64,000 nt of DNA from DATBAX01 sp963762965 (GCA_963762965.1 CAVXME010000006.1:1-64000), one strand, 5' to 3'. Shown: positions 7,957-17,204, counted from the stretch's first letter. Program-made: numbers and translations. Notes: a model not told the origin generated them from the letters alone.

Positions 7957-9798
7957 TTATTTTCGCGGCTTTTCCTGGCGTGCAGGCGCTCTTTCCTCTT
8001 GCCGCGGAGCCGGCGCGGGCCGCTCCCGCTGCCAATTGTTGAACTTCTGCTCTTCACTCTTCTGTTGTTCCGGCCGCTGCTCAACCGGCGGGGCCGTTCT
8101 CACCAGAGGGTGCGTTTGAACATTCTCCGCATTGGTTGGCGGACGCGGCACCGACCGCTGCATAGAAGGCGGGGCCGGCCGTACCGTTTCTTCTGAAGGT
8201 GGCGGCCCTTGTTCCTCCATCCGAGGATTCGCCTGCGGCCGTGGCTCGCTCTGGCGGACCGGCGGTTGCGGCGTTCCCGGAGTCTCGGTGCGAACATTCA
8301 TCGTGGCCTGCCGCTGCTCAAACGGAGCCTTGGGTGGCGTGGGATTCCTGGTCGCGACCACCCTCCGGTCCACCACTGCCGCGGGCGGCATGGCCCGGGC
8401 TGGTGACCCAGATCCCATCAGGCTCGCTCTGGCGGGCTGGATCCGCGGATTGCGATCGACCGGTGCCGAGGCAAGTTGCCGCGCGTCCACCTGTGCCAGA
8501 TTCCTGGCGACCGGACGAGCATTCACAAAGGTATCGTGCGAAACCACTGTGACTGCGTTATTCACATGCTGGTTCACATAGGTGATCCGATTGGTGGTGC
8601 GTGAGTTGTAAAAATTGTTTATGACGGTAACGTTCACGCGCGTATTGGTAATGTTCACATTGTTGACGTAAACCCGGCTGGTTCTGTACCACGGAACAAA
8701 AACTTCGCGCGGACCAAGCGGGAACCATCCCACACCGGCGCCGAAGGAGAAATTGAAACCACCGCCGCCGACAAACGCAACGAGGGCAGGCGCATAAATG
8801 GGCCGCACTACGACCGGGCCGGGCACCCAGCACCATCGCGCCCGCACAAACGCCCAGCGTCCGTAGTGGAAAGGAGCAAAGCCCCAAGGCTCGTCTTCCA
8901 CCCAGGTCCATCCCCAGGGTTCGACAAATACCCAGTGGCCAAAGCGATACGGAGCCCAGCCGACGGATATTCCCACTGGCGTCCACACCGGCCCGTAATC
9001 GGCTTCATAGCTCCACGATCCGTTGTCGTCGAGATCTTCATATCCCGTCATCTCAGTGGAGATGTAATTGGCGGAGTCGGCCTGGTCTTCGCGCCGGTCG
9101 CGGTCGAAGGCAAAGGTATCGAAATCGTCAGAACCGGGGACCTGCGCAATCTCGTGGTCGAGTTGATCGGTTCCGTTGAACGTGGCTTGCTGCCCGGCGA
9201 TCACATCGTAAGACGAACCGCCGCCGGTGGCCTCGCCCCGTCCGCGCCATACGGTCGCGATGGTCTGATCCCCGTCGCCATTCACATCCACGCGATATTC
9301 GCCGATGCTTTGGATGGCAAACGCCAGGTTCGGCGTGTCCACTTCGAAGGTGTCGCCGTCATCGAGATGCCGCACCCTCACGATCAGCGTGCCCTGCGAC
9401 AGTTTCAATTGCGTGGTGTGGTCATCGAGATCGAGAAAGGTGAGGCTGGTTTCAGAATCCATGCGGATGGAAGTGGAGCCGATCTGCAATTCCGCCCGGG
9501 AATTCTTGTCCGCCCAAAGATTATCGCCCGTGGTAAGCGGGCGGTTGTTGACCGCCGTGACCCAATCGCCTTCACCACCAGGCTGGAACGAAACCGCTCC
9601 AGTGGAGTAATCGAGCCGCGCTACGCGGCCCGGAGGGTCCTGCGCGGGAGCTTGATCCTGGCTCTGGTCTTGATTCTGGTCCTGTACCTGCGCCTGGTCC
9701 GGTGGCTGATCTTGCGCTCGCGCGATCGGCGCGGATTGCGACATCACGATAAGGCCCGCCAGGGCAATCACGAATAGCAAGAATCTATTTTTCTTCAT
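7957..9798 (-). CDS. Secreted FecR-domain protein with Trp/Gly-rich DUF6600 region
   Basis: The ATG at 9798 has GAGGAGG 7 bases upstream and gives 613 residues; the frame is open further upstream but without a ribosome site. Residues 1-27 are a signal peptide. A Gln/Asp repeat segment (about 30-55, units of QDQ) precedes a FecR-type beta domain (about 58-210: SFQPGGEGDWVTAV, RAELQIGSTSIRMD). The middle (about 250-400) is rich in Trp and Tyr, with GWAPYRFGHWVFVEPWGWTW and FAPFHYGRWAF, as in DUF6600. The C-terminal 150 residues are Pro/Arg/Gln-rich and low in complexity. Standalone FecR proteins without a sigma factor have no clear role; a cell-surface structural role is a guess. Confidence 0.85.
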   Translation of the reverse strand: MKKNRFLLFVIALAGLIVMSQSAPIARAQDQPPDQAQVQDQNQDQSQDQAPAQDPPGRVARLDYSTGAVSFQPGGEGDWVTAVNNRPLTTGDNLWADKNSRAELQIGSTSIRMDSETSLTFLDLDDHTTQLKLSQGTLIVRVRHLDDGDTFEVDTPNLAFAIQSIGEYRVDVNGDGDQTIATVWRGRGEATGGGSSYDVIAGQQATFNGTDQLDHEIAQVPGSDDFDTFAFDRDRREDQADSANYISTEMTGYEDLDDNGSWSYEADYGPVWTPVGISVGWAPYRFGHWVFVEPWGWTWVEDEPWGFAPFHYGRWAFVRARWCWVPGPVVVRPIYAPALVAFVGGGGFNFSFGAGVGWFPLGPREVFVPWYRTSRVYVNNVNITNTRVNVTVINNFYNSRTTNRITYVNQHVNNAVTVVSHDTFVNARPVARNLAQVDARQLASAPVDRNPRIQPARASLMGSGSPARAMPPAAVVDRRVVATRNPTPPKAPFEQRQATMNVRTETPGTPQPPVRQSEPRPQANPRMEEQGPPPSEETVRPAPPSMQRSVPRPPTNAENVQTHPLVRTAPPVEQRPEQQKSEEQKFNNWQRERPAPAPRQEERAPARQEKPRK

Positions 9799-9911
9799 AG
9801 GATTGCCTCCTCGGCAAATAAAAACGCCTGCTATGTTTAACCCAATTTCAATCAGGAAGTTGTGTCCAGGTAACTCCACTCTGAGCTACCGGACGCCTAC
9901 AATTTTATCCC

Positions 9912-9951
9912 AAAAAAGAATTGCCAGCGTCGCTTACGAACGCTGGCAATT
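9912..9951 (-). terminator. Rho-independent terminator of lon
   Basis: A perfect 12-bp stem (9919-9930 with 9940-9951, arm AATTGCCAGCGT) with a 9-base loop is followed on the minus strand by CTTTTTTG. It begins 22 bases past the lon stop codon. Confidence 0.92.
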
Positions 9952-9972
9952 GTTGATTGGCTAGGATCGGTC

Positions 9973-12399
9973 TTAGCTCACTGATTGCGCCGTGAGGACC
10001 TTCTCGCGTTCTTCTTCGTACTGCTTTTCTTCCCGAGCCGATGAAGGTAACGCCAGTTCCAAAACTTCTGGAATCGTCTTCACATAATGCACAACCACGT
10101 TTTCCAGTTGTTCCGGCGTCAGATCTTCCTCGACGTTGGTCTTGTTATCGGCCGGTAAAATCACATCCCGCACTCCCGCGCGTTTGGCAGCCAGGACTTT
10201 CTCCTTAACGCCGCCGATGGGCAGCACATTTCCACTTAGCGTGATTTCACCCGTCATCGCCGTCAGCGGCCGAACCGGTCTTCCGGTAAGTAACGACACC
10301 AGTGCCGTTGCCATGGTGACTCCAGCAGAAGGGCCATCTTTCGGGATCGCTCCCGCCGGTACGTGAATGTGAATATCGTGCTCGGCAAAAAAGCTCTCCT
10401 GAATTCCAAGTTGCAGCGCGTTAGAACGCACCCAGGTAAGCGCCGCCTGCATGGATTCCTGCATCACCTGGCCAATCTGTCCGGTCATGGTGAAGCCGCC
10501 CTTGCCTTTCATGGTATTGGCTTCGATAAACAGAATGTCGCCACCGGAAGGCGTCCACGCCAGACCCACGACCACGCCGGCGCGCTTGGTCCGCTCGGCA
10601 ATTTCGCCGTCTACGCGGACTTTGATGCCGCCCAGAAATTCCTGAATGATTTCCTGCGTCACCACCAATTTGTCGTTCTTGCCTTCCGCCAGCCGCCGCG
10701 CCTGTTTGCGGCAAATGGTTCCAATGTTGCGTTCGAGATTACGGACGCCGGCTTCTCGGGTGTAATGACGAATCAGATAGCCCATGACCTCGGGCGAAAA
10801 CTCAATCTGTTCCGCCGTGATCCCATTCTCCTCAATCTGCCGTGGCACCAGATATTGGAACGCGATGTGAACTTTTTCTTCTTCCGTGTATCCCTGGAGT
10901 TCTATGATCTCCATGCGATCGCGCAACGGCTCGGAAATGGGATCGAGCATGTTCGCAGTCGTAATGAAAAGCACCTTCGACAGATCGAAAGTCACATCCA
11001 GATAGTTGTCGCGGAACGATGAATTCTGCTCCGGATCCAGCGCTTCGAGCAGCGCCGAGCTGGGATCGCCGCGAAAATCGCGCCCTACTTTGTCGATTTC
11101 GTCGAGCATGAAGACTGGATCTTTGGTCTCCGCCCGGCGAATCCCCTGAATGATTTGTCCCGGCAACGCGCCAATGTAAGTACGCCTGTGACCACGGATT
11201 TCGGCCTCATCGTGCACACCGCCGAGTGAGATACGTACAAACTTGCGTCCCAGAGCCCGCGCAATCGACTTGCCCAGCGAAGTCTTACCCACGCCGGGAG
11301 GTCCGACGAAGCAAAGAATCGGGCCTTTCATGGTCGGCTTCAAACGCCGCACGGACAAATAATCCAGAATGCGATCTTTAACTTTCTTCAAGTCGTAGTG
11401 ATCGGTATCGAGAATGTCTTTGGCTTTGGGAATATCGACTTCCCCGCCGGAAGTCTTCGCCCACGGCAGCACCGCCAGCCACTCGATGTAATTTCGCGTG
11501 ACCGAATAGTCAGCGGCCATCGGAGACATGCGAGCGAGCCGTCCCAGTTCTTTCAGGGCTTCTTTCTTGACTTCGTCCGGCATTCCCGCGTTTTCGATTT
11601 TCTGGCGAAGCTCTTCGGTATCGCGCGCGCCTTCGTCCTGCTCACCAAGTTCTTTCTGGATGGCTTTCATCTGCTCGCGCAAGTAATATTCGCGCTGCGT
11701 CTGTTGCACCCGGTCCTGCACTTCGGACTGGATCTTGTTGCGCAGTTGCTGAACTTCCAGTTCCTTGGCCAGATGCTGGTTAATCTTTTCCAGACGAATG
11801 CGTACATCGGTGGTTTCGAGTGTGTCCTGCTTGTCGGAAGTTGAGAGCGAAGGCAACGACGAAGCAATAAAATCGACCAACCGTCCCGGCTCTTCAATAT
11901 TCATAGCGACCGTCGACAGTTCATCCGACAAAGTCGGCGAACCCGCGACAATCTGCTGGAATAGGGTCAGAACGTTCCGCTGAAGAGCTTCGACTTCGGA
12001 ACTCTTGGGTGGAATCGCTTCAGGAATGGATTCGACGCGTCCGCGCATGAATGGAGTCAGTTGCACGAACTCCGTCATCCTCACCCGCTCCAGGCCCTCG
12101 GCAAATACAAAGAGGCTCTGGTTCGGCATTTTGACGACTTTGTGGACGATGGCCAAAGTGCCAACGGTATAGAGGTCTGTCGGCTGAGGAGCGTCCACGC
12201 GGGCCTCGCGCTGGGCCACCACCACTATGGTTTTGTCCTCGCCCAGCGAGTTAATCAGCTGGACCGAACTTTCCCGGCCAACGGTCAGCGGAAGCACCGC
12301 GTGGGGGAATAAAACCGTATCCCGCACCGGCAGGATCGCCAGGGCTCGGTCGCCCGGCCCTTTATATTCTGTAACTTCGGGAGCTACTGGTTGTGCCAT
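9973..12399 (-). CDS. lon: ATP-dependent Lon protease
   Basis: At 808 residues this has full Lon length. The N-terminal substrate-binding LAN domain (ALAILPVRDTVLFPHAVLPL) covers about 18-215, followed by a coiled-coil region. The AAA+ module has Walker A GPPGVGKTS near residue 364, Walker B FMLDEID and a sensor region. The C-terminal protease domain has the catalytic Ser in DGPSAG near 689 and the catalytic Lys in GGVKEKVLAAKRAG near 735. It degrades damaged and regulatory proteins in the cytoplasm as a hexamer. The ATG at 12399 is preceded by AAGGTG 4 bases away, and a TACACT box lies 12 bases upstream of the start. It is monocistronic with its own terminator. Confidence 0.97.
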   Translation of the reverse strand: MAQPVAPEVTEYKGPGDRALAILPVRDTVLFPHAVLPLTVGRESSVQLINSLGEDKTIVVVAQREARVDAPQPTDLYTVGTLAIVHKVVKMPNQSLFVFAEGLERVRMTEFVQLTPFMRGRVESIPEAIPPKSSEVEALQRNVLTLFQQIVAGSPTLSDELSTVAMNIEEPGRLVDFIASSLPSLSTSDKQDTLETTDVRIRLEKINQHLAKELEVQQLRNKIQSEVQDRVQQTQREYYLREQMKAIQKELGEQDEGARDTEELRQKIENAGMPDEVKKEALKELGRLARMSPMAADYSVTRNYIEWLAVLPWAKTSGGEVDIPKAKDILDTDHYDLKKVKDRILDYLSVRRLKPTMKGPILCFVGPPGVGKTSLGKSIARALGRKFVRISLGGVHDEAEIRGHRRTYIGALPGQIIQGIRRAETKDPVFMLDEIDKVGRDFRGDPSSALLEALDPEQNSSFRDNYLDVTFDLSKVLFITTANMLDPISEPLRDRMEIIELQGYTEEEKVHIAFQYLVPRQIEENGITAEQIEFSPEVMGYLIRHYTREAGVRNLERNIGTICRKQARRLAEGKNDKLVVTQEIIQEFLGGIKVRVDGEIAERTKRAGVVVGLAWTPSGGDILFIEANTMKGKGGFTMTGQIGQVMQESMQAALTWVRSNALQLGIQESFFAEHDIHIHVPAGAIPKDGPSAGVTMATALVSLLTGRPVRPLTAMTGEITLSGNVLPIGGVKEKVLAAKRAGVRDVILPADNKTNVEEDLTPEQLENVVVHYVKTIPEVLELALPSSAREEKQYEEEREKVLTAQSVS

Positions 12400-12594
12400 T
12401 TTTCACCTTGAGTGTAGTCTGCTCAAGTTTTGATGACCCAAGAGCCTGTAAAGATGCAAGTGCGCTGATTCGTGAATCCAGGAACGATTCCTCAAACTGC
12501 TGGATTCTAACTCTTCCCGCCCGCTTTGTACTCAACCGAAGGTGCATAAGCCGGCCCATTACCATGATGCCGCTACTTGGATGAAAGAACCGGC

Positions 12595-13401
12595 TTACGC
12601 AGCCGGATAAATCCCCAATACCTTCACCATATCGGCAAATTCCGCCAAGTCCGTTAATGCGCTGCGGGCGGTTTTATCGTCGCCGCGCAGGTAATCCACG
12701 TAGAAAACGTACTCCCAGGGCCGTCCCCGCATGGGCCGCGACTCAATTTTGCTCATGCTGATGCCGCGCACCGCAAATACGCTCAAAGCCTTGTACAGCG
12801 CTCCCGGCAAATTCTTCAAGCCAAAAGCGATCGAAGTCTTGTTGGCCCCCGGCACCGCACTCTTCGTCTTGCGGATCAGGAAAAAGCGGGTGAAGTTTTG
12901 CTTGTCATCTTCAATCCCCGCCGCCAGAATCTTCCCCCGATAAACCGTGGCCGCATGCTTCCCAGCGATCCCGGCGGCATCCCTTAATCCTGTTTCGATG
13001 ACATGCTTGACGCTGCCGGCCGTGTCATAAAACGGTGTCGCCTGGATCTTGGGATTCTTCTGGAAAAAATCGCGGCACTGGTCAAGTGCTACAGGATGTG
13101 AAAACGCCTGCCGGATGTCTCCGAGCTTTACTCCCGGTGCCGCAATCAGATTGTGCACAATCCTCAAACGAAATTCGCGATGAATGAAGACCGTACGCGC
13201 CAGCAGCAGATCGAAGTGCTCAGCCACCGATCCTGCCAGCGAATTCTCGATAGGAATCACCGCCGCCGCGACCGAACCGCGCTGCAAGCGGTCAAAGACC
13301 TCCGCTGACCGCGCGCAGGAGATCACACTGCATCCTGGCGCCATTTTCTTGGCGGCTTCATGGCTGAATGAGCCGGCTTCTCCCTGGATAGCAATCTTCA
13401 C
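12595..13401 (-). CDS. pheA: Prephenate dehydratase
   Basis: This 268-residue protein has the layout of monofunctional bacterial prephenate dehydratase. The catalytic PDT domain (about 1-180) starts IAIQGEAGSFSHEAA and includes VIPIENSLAGSV and an FSHPVALDQC loop. The C-terminal ACT domain (about 190-268) carries the phenylalanine-binding motif ESRPMRGRPWEYVFYVDY. It converts prephenate to phenylpyruvate for phenylalanine synthesis and is normally feedback-inhibited through the ACT domain. Translation starts at GTG 13401, which overlaps the TGA of the upstream acetyltransferase gene (GTGA), so the two are probably translationally coupled. Confidence 0.93.
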   Translation of the reverse strand: MKIAIQGEAGSFSHEAAKKMAPGCSVISCARSAEVFDRLQRGSVAAAVIPIENSLAGSVAEHFDLLLARTVFIHREFRLRIVHNLIAAPGVKLGDIRQAFSHPVALDQCRDFFQKNPKIQATPFYDTAGSVKHVIETGLRDAAGIAGKHAATVYRGKILAAGIEDDKQNFTRFFLIRKTKSAVPGANKTSIAFGLKNLPGALYKALSVFAVRGISMSKIESRPMRGRPWEYVFYVDYLRGDDKTARSALTDLAEFADMVKVLGIYPAA

Positions 13402-13883
13402 TTGAGCAAGTTAACTTCCGGCGCAGGCGAAAGCAAATCTTTCTCCAGCAACAGGGCATCCAGGCCGGTCGAGTAGTAACGCGGCAGCGTCTTGATCACG
13501 TCGTATTGATGTCGTTTGTAAAAAGCCAGGGCGCTGGCGTTATCAACCGCGCTTTCCAGCCGCACCACGTGGCACTTGGAAGACCGCAAGTGGCCTTCTG
13601 CCGTTCTTAACAATGCCGACGCAATTCCTGACCGGCGAGCCACGGCCCGGACATCAATCGTGATGATATGGCCCACTCCCCGACGGTTGGCCTCCGCCAC
13701 GATAAATCCCAGAATGTCTGACCCCGATTCAGCCGCGGCCACCACGGTAAACGACCCCGGCCGCTTGATGTAAGCCGCCAACTCAAACTTCGTATAGGCA
13801 ATCCCCTGCGGAAAACACTCCTGGTCCAGCTTCCAAAGTGTGTCAAAGTCCTCACGCCGGAATTCTCGCAGCTTAAACTTCAC
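13398..13883 (-). CDS. GNAT-family N-acetyltransferase (RimI-like)
   Basis: I start this at GTG 13883, giving 161 residues beginning VKFKLREFRREDFDTLWKLD, a normal GNAT opening; the open frame extends to 13961 but that part looks unrelated to the family. Motif A for acetyl-CoA binding is visible as IDVRAVARRSGIASALLRTAE, followed by RLESAVDNASALAFYKRHQY, as in RimI-type ribosomal-protein acetyltransferases. Substrate is not determinable; many such enzymes acetylate protein N-termini. The stop overlaps the prephenate dehydratase GTG start, so the pair forms a coupled unit although the functions are unrelated. Confidence 0.8.
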   Translation of the reverse strand: MKFKLREFRREDFDTLWKLDQECFPQGIAYTKFELAAYIKRPGSFTVVAAAESGSDILGFIVAEANRRGVGHIITIDVRAVARRSGIASALLRTAEGHLRSSKCHVVRLESAVDNASALAFYKRHQYDVIKTLPRYYSTGLDALLLEKDLLSPAPEVNLLK

Positions 13884-14093
13884 CCGGCCATTGTAAATTG
13901 CCCATCTCGCGTAGCGCGGACGCCTCGTCTGCGCGCATCCTGCCGGGGCAGTTGAGGGCACCCGCCCCTACGCGTGCTTTGCATTCGCTTACGTAGGCGC
14001 GGACGCCCTCGCCTGCGCCTCCAAAAATTTCCCCTTCGAAACGGTTGCCCCCGCACCACCTCAAGACGTACCATTCCCTTAGAAGGAGTCCGG

Positions 14094-14744
14094 GTGCTTC
14101 TTTTCCTCATCGACGGGCTGAGTGCCGCGGCTCTGGTCGCTCTCTGGTATTTCCTGTTCGCCCGCTACAACCGCAAAAAAGGCGCCGACGCGCTGCGCTG
14201 GGTGCAGATCGCCTGTGCCAGCCAGGGACGCGTCGTCGAAACTCGCTGGCTGGGCGCATCCCGTTTACAGGCCCAACTCAGCTTCGCCTCGCATTGGTTC
14301 GAAAATGCCAGAGTCACCGTCAGTCTGCTTCCCCGCCCGCTGCCGGTGCAGTGGATCCTGAGCGTTTGGAACAAGCATGCAGAAACCGTGACCTTCGAAG
14401 CCGACCTGGACGACGCCCCCGCCTTCCACCTCGAAGTCTTCCGCCATCGCTGGCTCACCGAGAAACCCAAGCATATTTCCGACGACTCGCGGAACTGGAC
14501 CATCTCCCGCCCCGGCCCCGTCGTGCTCACCACTCGCACCGAGTGGACCGACGAGCTCACCCCAGTCGTCAATACGCTGATGACTTCCAAAGGCCACAGC
14601 CTAATCACGGTGCGTTTCCGTCCCAACTCTCCGCATCTGGCCGCCACCGTCCCGCTCGATGCTTTCTCCGACGAACAAACCGCCGCCAACTTCCTCAACG
14701 TGGTTCGCGAGCTGGCCGCCGGTGCTTCCACCTACCGAGAATAA
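14094..14744 (+). CDS. Uncharacterised membrane-anchored protein
   Basis: The GTG at 14094 has AAGGAG 5 bases upstream and gives 216 residues; the longer frame back to 13974 is Arg-rich and lacks a ribosome site. Residues 2-22 (LLFLIDGLSAAALVALWYFL) form one transmembrane helix, followed by a basic ARYNRKK, so the bulk of about 190 residues is probably cytoplasmic. It has a mixed alpha/beta look with no motif I recognise. The protein is divergently oriented from the acetyltransferase gene, and the repeat at 14763 follows 18 bases after the stop. The function is unknown; the start assignment is good. Confidence 0.7.
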   Translation: MLLFLIDGLSAAALVALWYFLFARYNRKKGADALRWVQIACASQGRVVETRWLGASRLQAQLSFASHWFENARVTVSLLPRPLPVQWILSVWNKHAETVTFEADLDDAPAFHLEVFRHRWLTEKPKHISDDSRNWTISRPGPVVLTTRTEWTDELTPVVNTLMTSKGHSLITVRFRPNSPHLAATVPLDAFSDEQTAANFLNVVRELAAGASTYRE

Positions 14745-14762
14745 GTGAACCATTCCCAAACC

Positions 14763-14893
14763 CTGTCATCCTGAGGGAGCGCATTTTGCGACCGAAGGAC
14801 CCATGCATTTTTTTCGGAGCAGTAGAGCAATACACAGGTCCTTCGTTGGGAGTCGTCGGCTTCGCCAACGACTCCGCTGCCTCAGGATGACAG
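14763..14893. repeat. 131-bp MITE-like element with perfect 14-bp terminal inverted repeats
   Basis: The ends CTGTCATCCTGAGG (14763-14776) and CCTCAGGATGACAG (14880-14893) are perfect reverse complements. Inside lies a second hairpin around 14850-14873 (GAGTCGT/ACGACTC). No ORF is present. About 60 bp of the right half recurs at 37473-37531, so this is a dispersed family. It sits between two plus-strand genes. Confidence 0.8.
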
Positions 14894-14979
14894 AGGTGAG
14901 GTGGGACCTGAGAGGTCGGTCGACGCTGACCTAATTTTTTGCTTTGCCCCCGCGACTCCCCGTGCTATCGTTCCGGCCC

Positions 14980-15705
14980 ATGCCGGACGCCAACCCTCCC
15001 CAATTCAATACGGCGGAATATCCAGGGCAGCCTGGAACCGACAGCTGCTATTTCTGCTGGCAGCCCATCGCCACCCGCTACTATCGCGTGAACAATCGCA
15101 TGGCTTGTCCCGCCTGTACGGAAAAGGCAGCCCATGCGGTGCCGCAGGACAGCCACGCCGCCTTCATGCGCGCATTGCTGTTCGGCGCGGGCGCCGCCAT
15201 CGCCGGATTGGCCCTCTACGCCACGGTTGAAATTGCCACGGGATGGATCATCGGCTACGTTTCGCTCGCCGTCGGCTGGATGGTCGGCAAAGCCATGATG
15301 GCCGGATCGAAAGGAATCGGCGGACGGCGTTATCAGATTGCCGCGGTTCTGCTGACCTACACCGCCGTCTCCATGGCCGCGATTCCGGTGATCATTTCGC
15401 ACGTGGTGGAACAGCGCAAGGCCACTCATCAGGTCCAGACCGAGGAACCTTCCTCGTCAGACAGCGACTCCAGCCAGCCCGATCAACCGCGTTCCGGGCC
15501 GCAGATCAATTTCTTCGCCGCCATCGGTCAACTTGCACTCATTGGACTTGCTTCCCCGTTCCTCGAACTACAAGACCCGCTTCACGGGCTGCTCGGTCTG
15601 TTCATCCTGTCGATCGGAATACGTATCGCCTGGCAGCTCACCAAGGGAACCCGGGCCACCGGTATCCTCGGCCCCTTCAGCGCCTCCCCGCCGGCATCGA
15701 CGTGA
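14980..15705 (+). CDS. Zinc-ribbon membrane protein of unknown function
   Basis: From ATG 14980 the product has 241 residues. The N-terminal cytoplasmic part carries two Cys pairs, CYFC near residue 23 and CPAC near 46, spaced as in a small zinc ribbon. Several hydrophobic segments follow (about 65-90, 90-110, 120-145), then an acidic Ser/Asp linker (EEPSSSDSDSSQPDQ), then two more membrane helices to the C-terminus. It ends 32 bases before an M50 protease that also has an N-terminal zinc ribbon, so the two may act together. The family is not recognised. No Shine-Dalgarno sequence precedes the start; a longer frame back to 14944 is less likely. Confidence 0.7.
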   Translation: MPDANPPQFNTAEYPGQPGTDSCYFCWQPIATRYYRVNNRMACPACTEKAAHAVPQDSHAAFMRALLFGAGAAIAGLALYATVEIATGWIIGYVSLAVGWMVGKAMMAGSKGIGGRRYQIAAVLLTYTAVSMAAIPVIISHVVEQRKATHQVQTEEPSSSDSDSSQPDQPRSGPQINFFAAIGQLALIGLASPFLELQDPLHGLLGLFILSIGIRIAWQLTKGTRATGILGPFSASPPAST

Positions 15706-15737
15706 GATGATGGAAGTGAAGCAGAGCTTCTGAAACC

Positions 15738-16745
15738 GTGTCTCCCATTATTTCCCCATTCACCGGAAACTGTCCGCGCTGCTCGCATCCACTGGTGCCC
15801 GGAACGCTCGAATGCAGCAACTGTCATGCTCTGGTGCATGCCGAGGAATTGGATCGGCTGGCCAAGGAAGCCAAGACTCTGGAATCCAAGGGCGAACTTC
15901 ACATGGCTCGCGATCGCTGGCTCATGGGCCTTCCCCTTCTGCCGCGCGGATCGAAACAAGCCGATTGGATTCAAACCCATGCCCGCGAACTGGAATTGCA
16001 AGCCAACGCCAAGCTGGCCCCTCCACCGCCCGAAAACAATTGGGCAAAAAAAGCGGGGCCGTTGGGAGCTCTCGGCCTCCTGCTGTTAAAGGCGAAAACA
16101 TTTCTGCTGTTCGCCTTCAAGCTGAAATTCCTGGTGAGCCTAGCAGCCTTCATCGGCCTCTATTGGACGCTCTATGGCGCAAAATTCGGCATCGGCTTCG
16201 CCCTGCTGATTCTGATTCACGAAATGGGCCACTTCATCGATGTAAAACGTCGCGGCTTGCCGGCGGAAATGCCGGTGTTCCTGCCGGGGTTCGGCGCTTA
16301 CGTAAAGTGGCAAGCTCTGGGTGTGCCGCTCGAAACTCGCGCTGCTGTTAGCTTGGCCGGACCGCTCGCCGGATGCATTGCATCTGCGGTGTGTGGACTC
16401 GTCTGGTGGAAAACGGGTGACGGCGTTTGGGCAGCGTTGGCGCGATCCAGCGCGTGGTTGAATGTGCTGAACCTGATTCCCGTCTGGATGCTCGATGGCG
16501 GCCAAGCCGCCCTAGCCCTGGGAAAAATCGAGCGTTGGCTGATCGCGGTCGCTTCGCTGGTTCTGTGGTACGTGCTGGGAGAAAAAGTATTTATCTTCGT
16601 CGCGCTGGGCGCCGGGTTCCGCAGCTTCATGAAAGACACGCCGCCAAATCCCAGCCGTGGCATTTTGATTTACTACGTCGCGGTGCTAACCGGCCTCGGA
16701 CTGGTCATGTGGGCCATGCCCGGCCAGGGCTTCGGAACGCGATAA
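15738..16745 (+). CDS. M50 site-2-protease family metalloprotease with N-terminal zinc ribbon
   Basis: This 335-residue protein starts at GTG 15738. Residues 12-29 form a zinc ribbon (CPRC...CSNC), followed by a helical, TPR-like segment (EELDRLAKEAKTLESKGELH) and then at least five membrane helices. The S2P signature is complete: HEMGH near residue 157 with a second metal site in NLIPVWMLDGGQ near 250. Site-2 proteases cut transmembrane substrates, often anti-sigma factors, within the membrane. This one lacks a PDZ domain and resembles the minimal group of peptidase M50 proteins. The substrate is unknown. It follows an uncharacterised zinc-ribbon membrane protein on the same strand. Confidence 0.85.
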   Translation: MSPIISPFTGNCPRCSHPLVPGTLECSNCHALVHAEELDRLAKEAKTLESKGELHMARDRWLMGLPLLPRGSKQADWIQTHARELELQANAKLAPPPPENNWAKKAGPLGALGLLLLKAKTFLLFAFKLKFLVSLAAFIGLYWTLYGAKFGIGFALLILIHEMGHFIDVKRRGLPAEMPVFLPGFGAYVKWQALGVPLETRAAVSLAGPLAGCIASAVCGLVWWKTGDGVWAALARSSAWLNVLNLIPVWMLDGGQAALALGKIERWLIAVASLVLWYVLGEKVFIFVALGAGFRSFMKDTPPNPSRGILIYYVAVLTGLGLVMWAMPGQGFGTR

Positions 16746-16838
16746 GGCGGGAAATCGTGCGTGAACGGCATGATCCGTAAGTAACTTACAAAACAATAGG
16801 TTAGATGAAATTAGCATCCCATTGCATGGATTGCATTC

Positions 16839-16868
16839 TTGACAACTTCACATATTGTGAAGTACACT
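16839..16868 (+). promoter_or_regulatory. higBA promoter with palindromic operator between -35 and -10
   Basis: A consensus -35 box TTGACA (16839-16844) is followed after 18 bases by TACACT (16863-16868). A perfect palindrome ACTTCACA-TAT-TGTGAAGT (16845-16863) fills the spacer and touches the -10. This is the expected place for an autorepressor site bound by the HigA antitoxin. The GTG start of higB lies 6 bases after the -10, so the mRNA is probably leaderless. Confidence 0.8.
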
Positions 16869-16874
16869 GAGTAA

Positions 16875-17204
16875 GTGCATATTGTTACGCGGAAGCATTT
16901 GAGCGAGGCAATGAAACGCTATCCAGATGCGGCGAACGAAATCAAAGCGTGGGTGGTCATCGTGGAGGCGATCCGCTGGCACAATTTTGCGGAGTTGCGC
17001 GGCATGTTTAAAGATGCCGACTATGTGGATGACTACGTGATCTTCAACATCAGACAGAACCGGTACCGGCTAATCACCGTCGTGCACTATTCAAGAACGA
17101 CGAAGGAAAAGCAGACCGAAGGGCACGTCTACATCCGATCTTTCTTGACGCACAAGGAATACGATAATCGCAATAACTGGGACAGGAGGTTTGCAACAAA
17201 ATGA
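16875..17204 (+). CDS. higB: HigB-type mRNA interferase toxin
   Basis: This 109-residue protein matches the HigB_toxin family (RelE/ParE-like fold) with RYPDAANEIKAWVVIVEAIRW, the FNIRQNRYRLITVVHY core and YIRSFLTHKEYD near the C-terminus. Such toxins cut mRNA at the ribosome. The GTG at 16875 starts 6 bases after a -10 box and there is no ribosome site, suggesting a leaderless transcript. The toxin gene precedes the antitoxin gene, which is the usual order for hig loci, and the two overlap by 4 bases (ATGA). Activity depends on conserved basic residues that appear present, so I see no sign of decay. Confidence 0.9.
   Translation: MHIVTRKHLSEAMKRYPDAANEIKAWVVIVEAIRWHNFAELRGMFKDADYVDDYVIFNIRQNRYRLITVVHYSRTTKEKQTEGHVYIRSFLTHKEYDNRNNWDRRFATK

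Noticed and set aside
8866..9777. A 303-codon plus-strand frame opposite the FecR/DUF6600 gene
   Set aside because: It has no domain or ribosome site, and the minus strand has a signal peptide, strong ribosome site and terminator.
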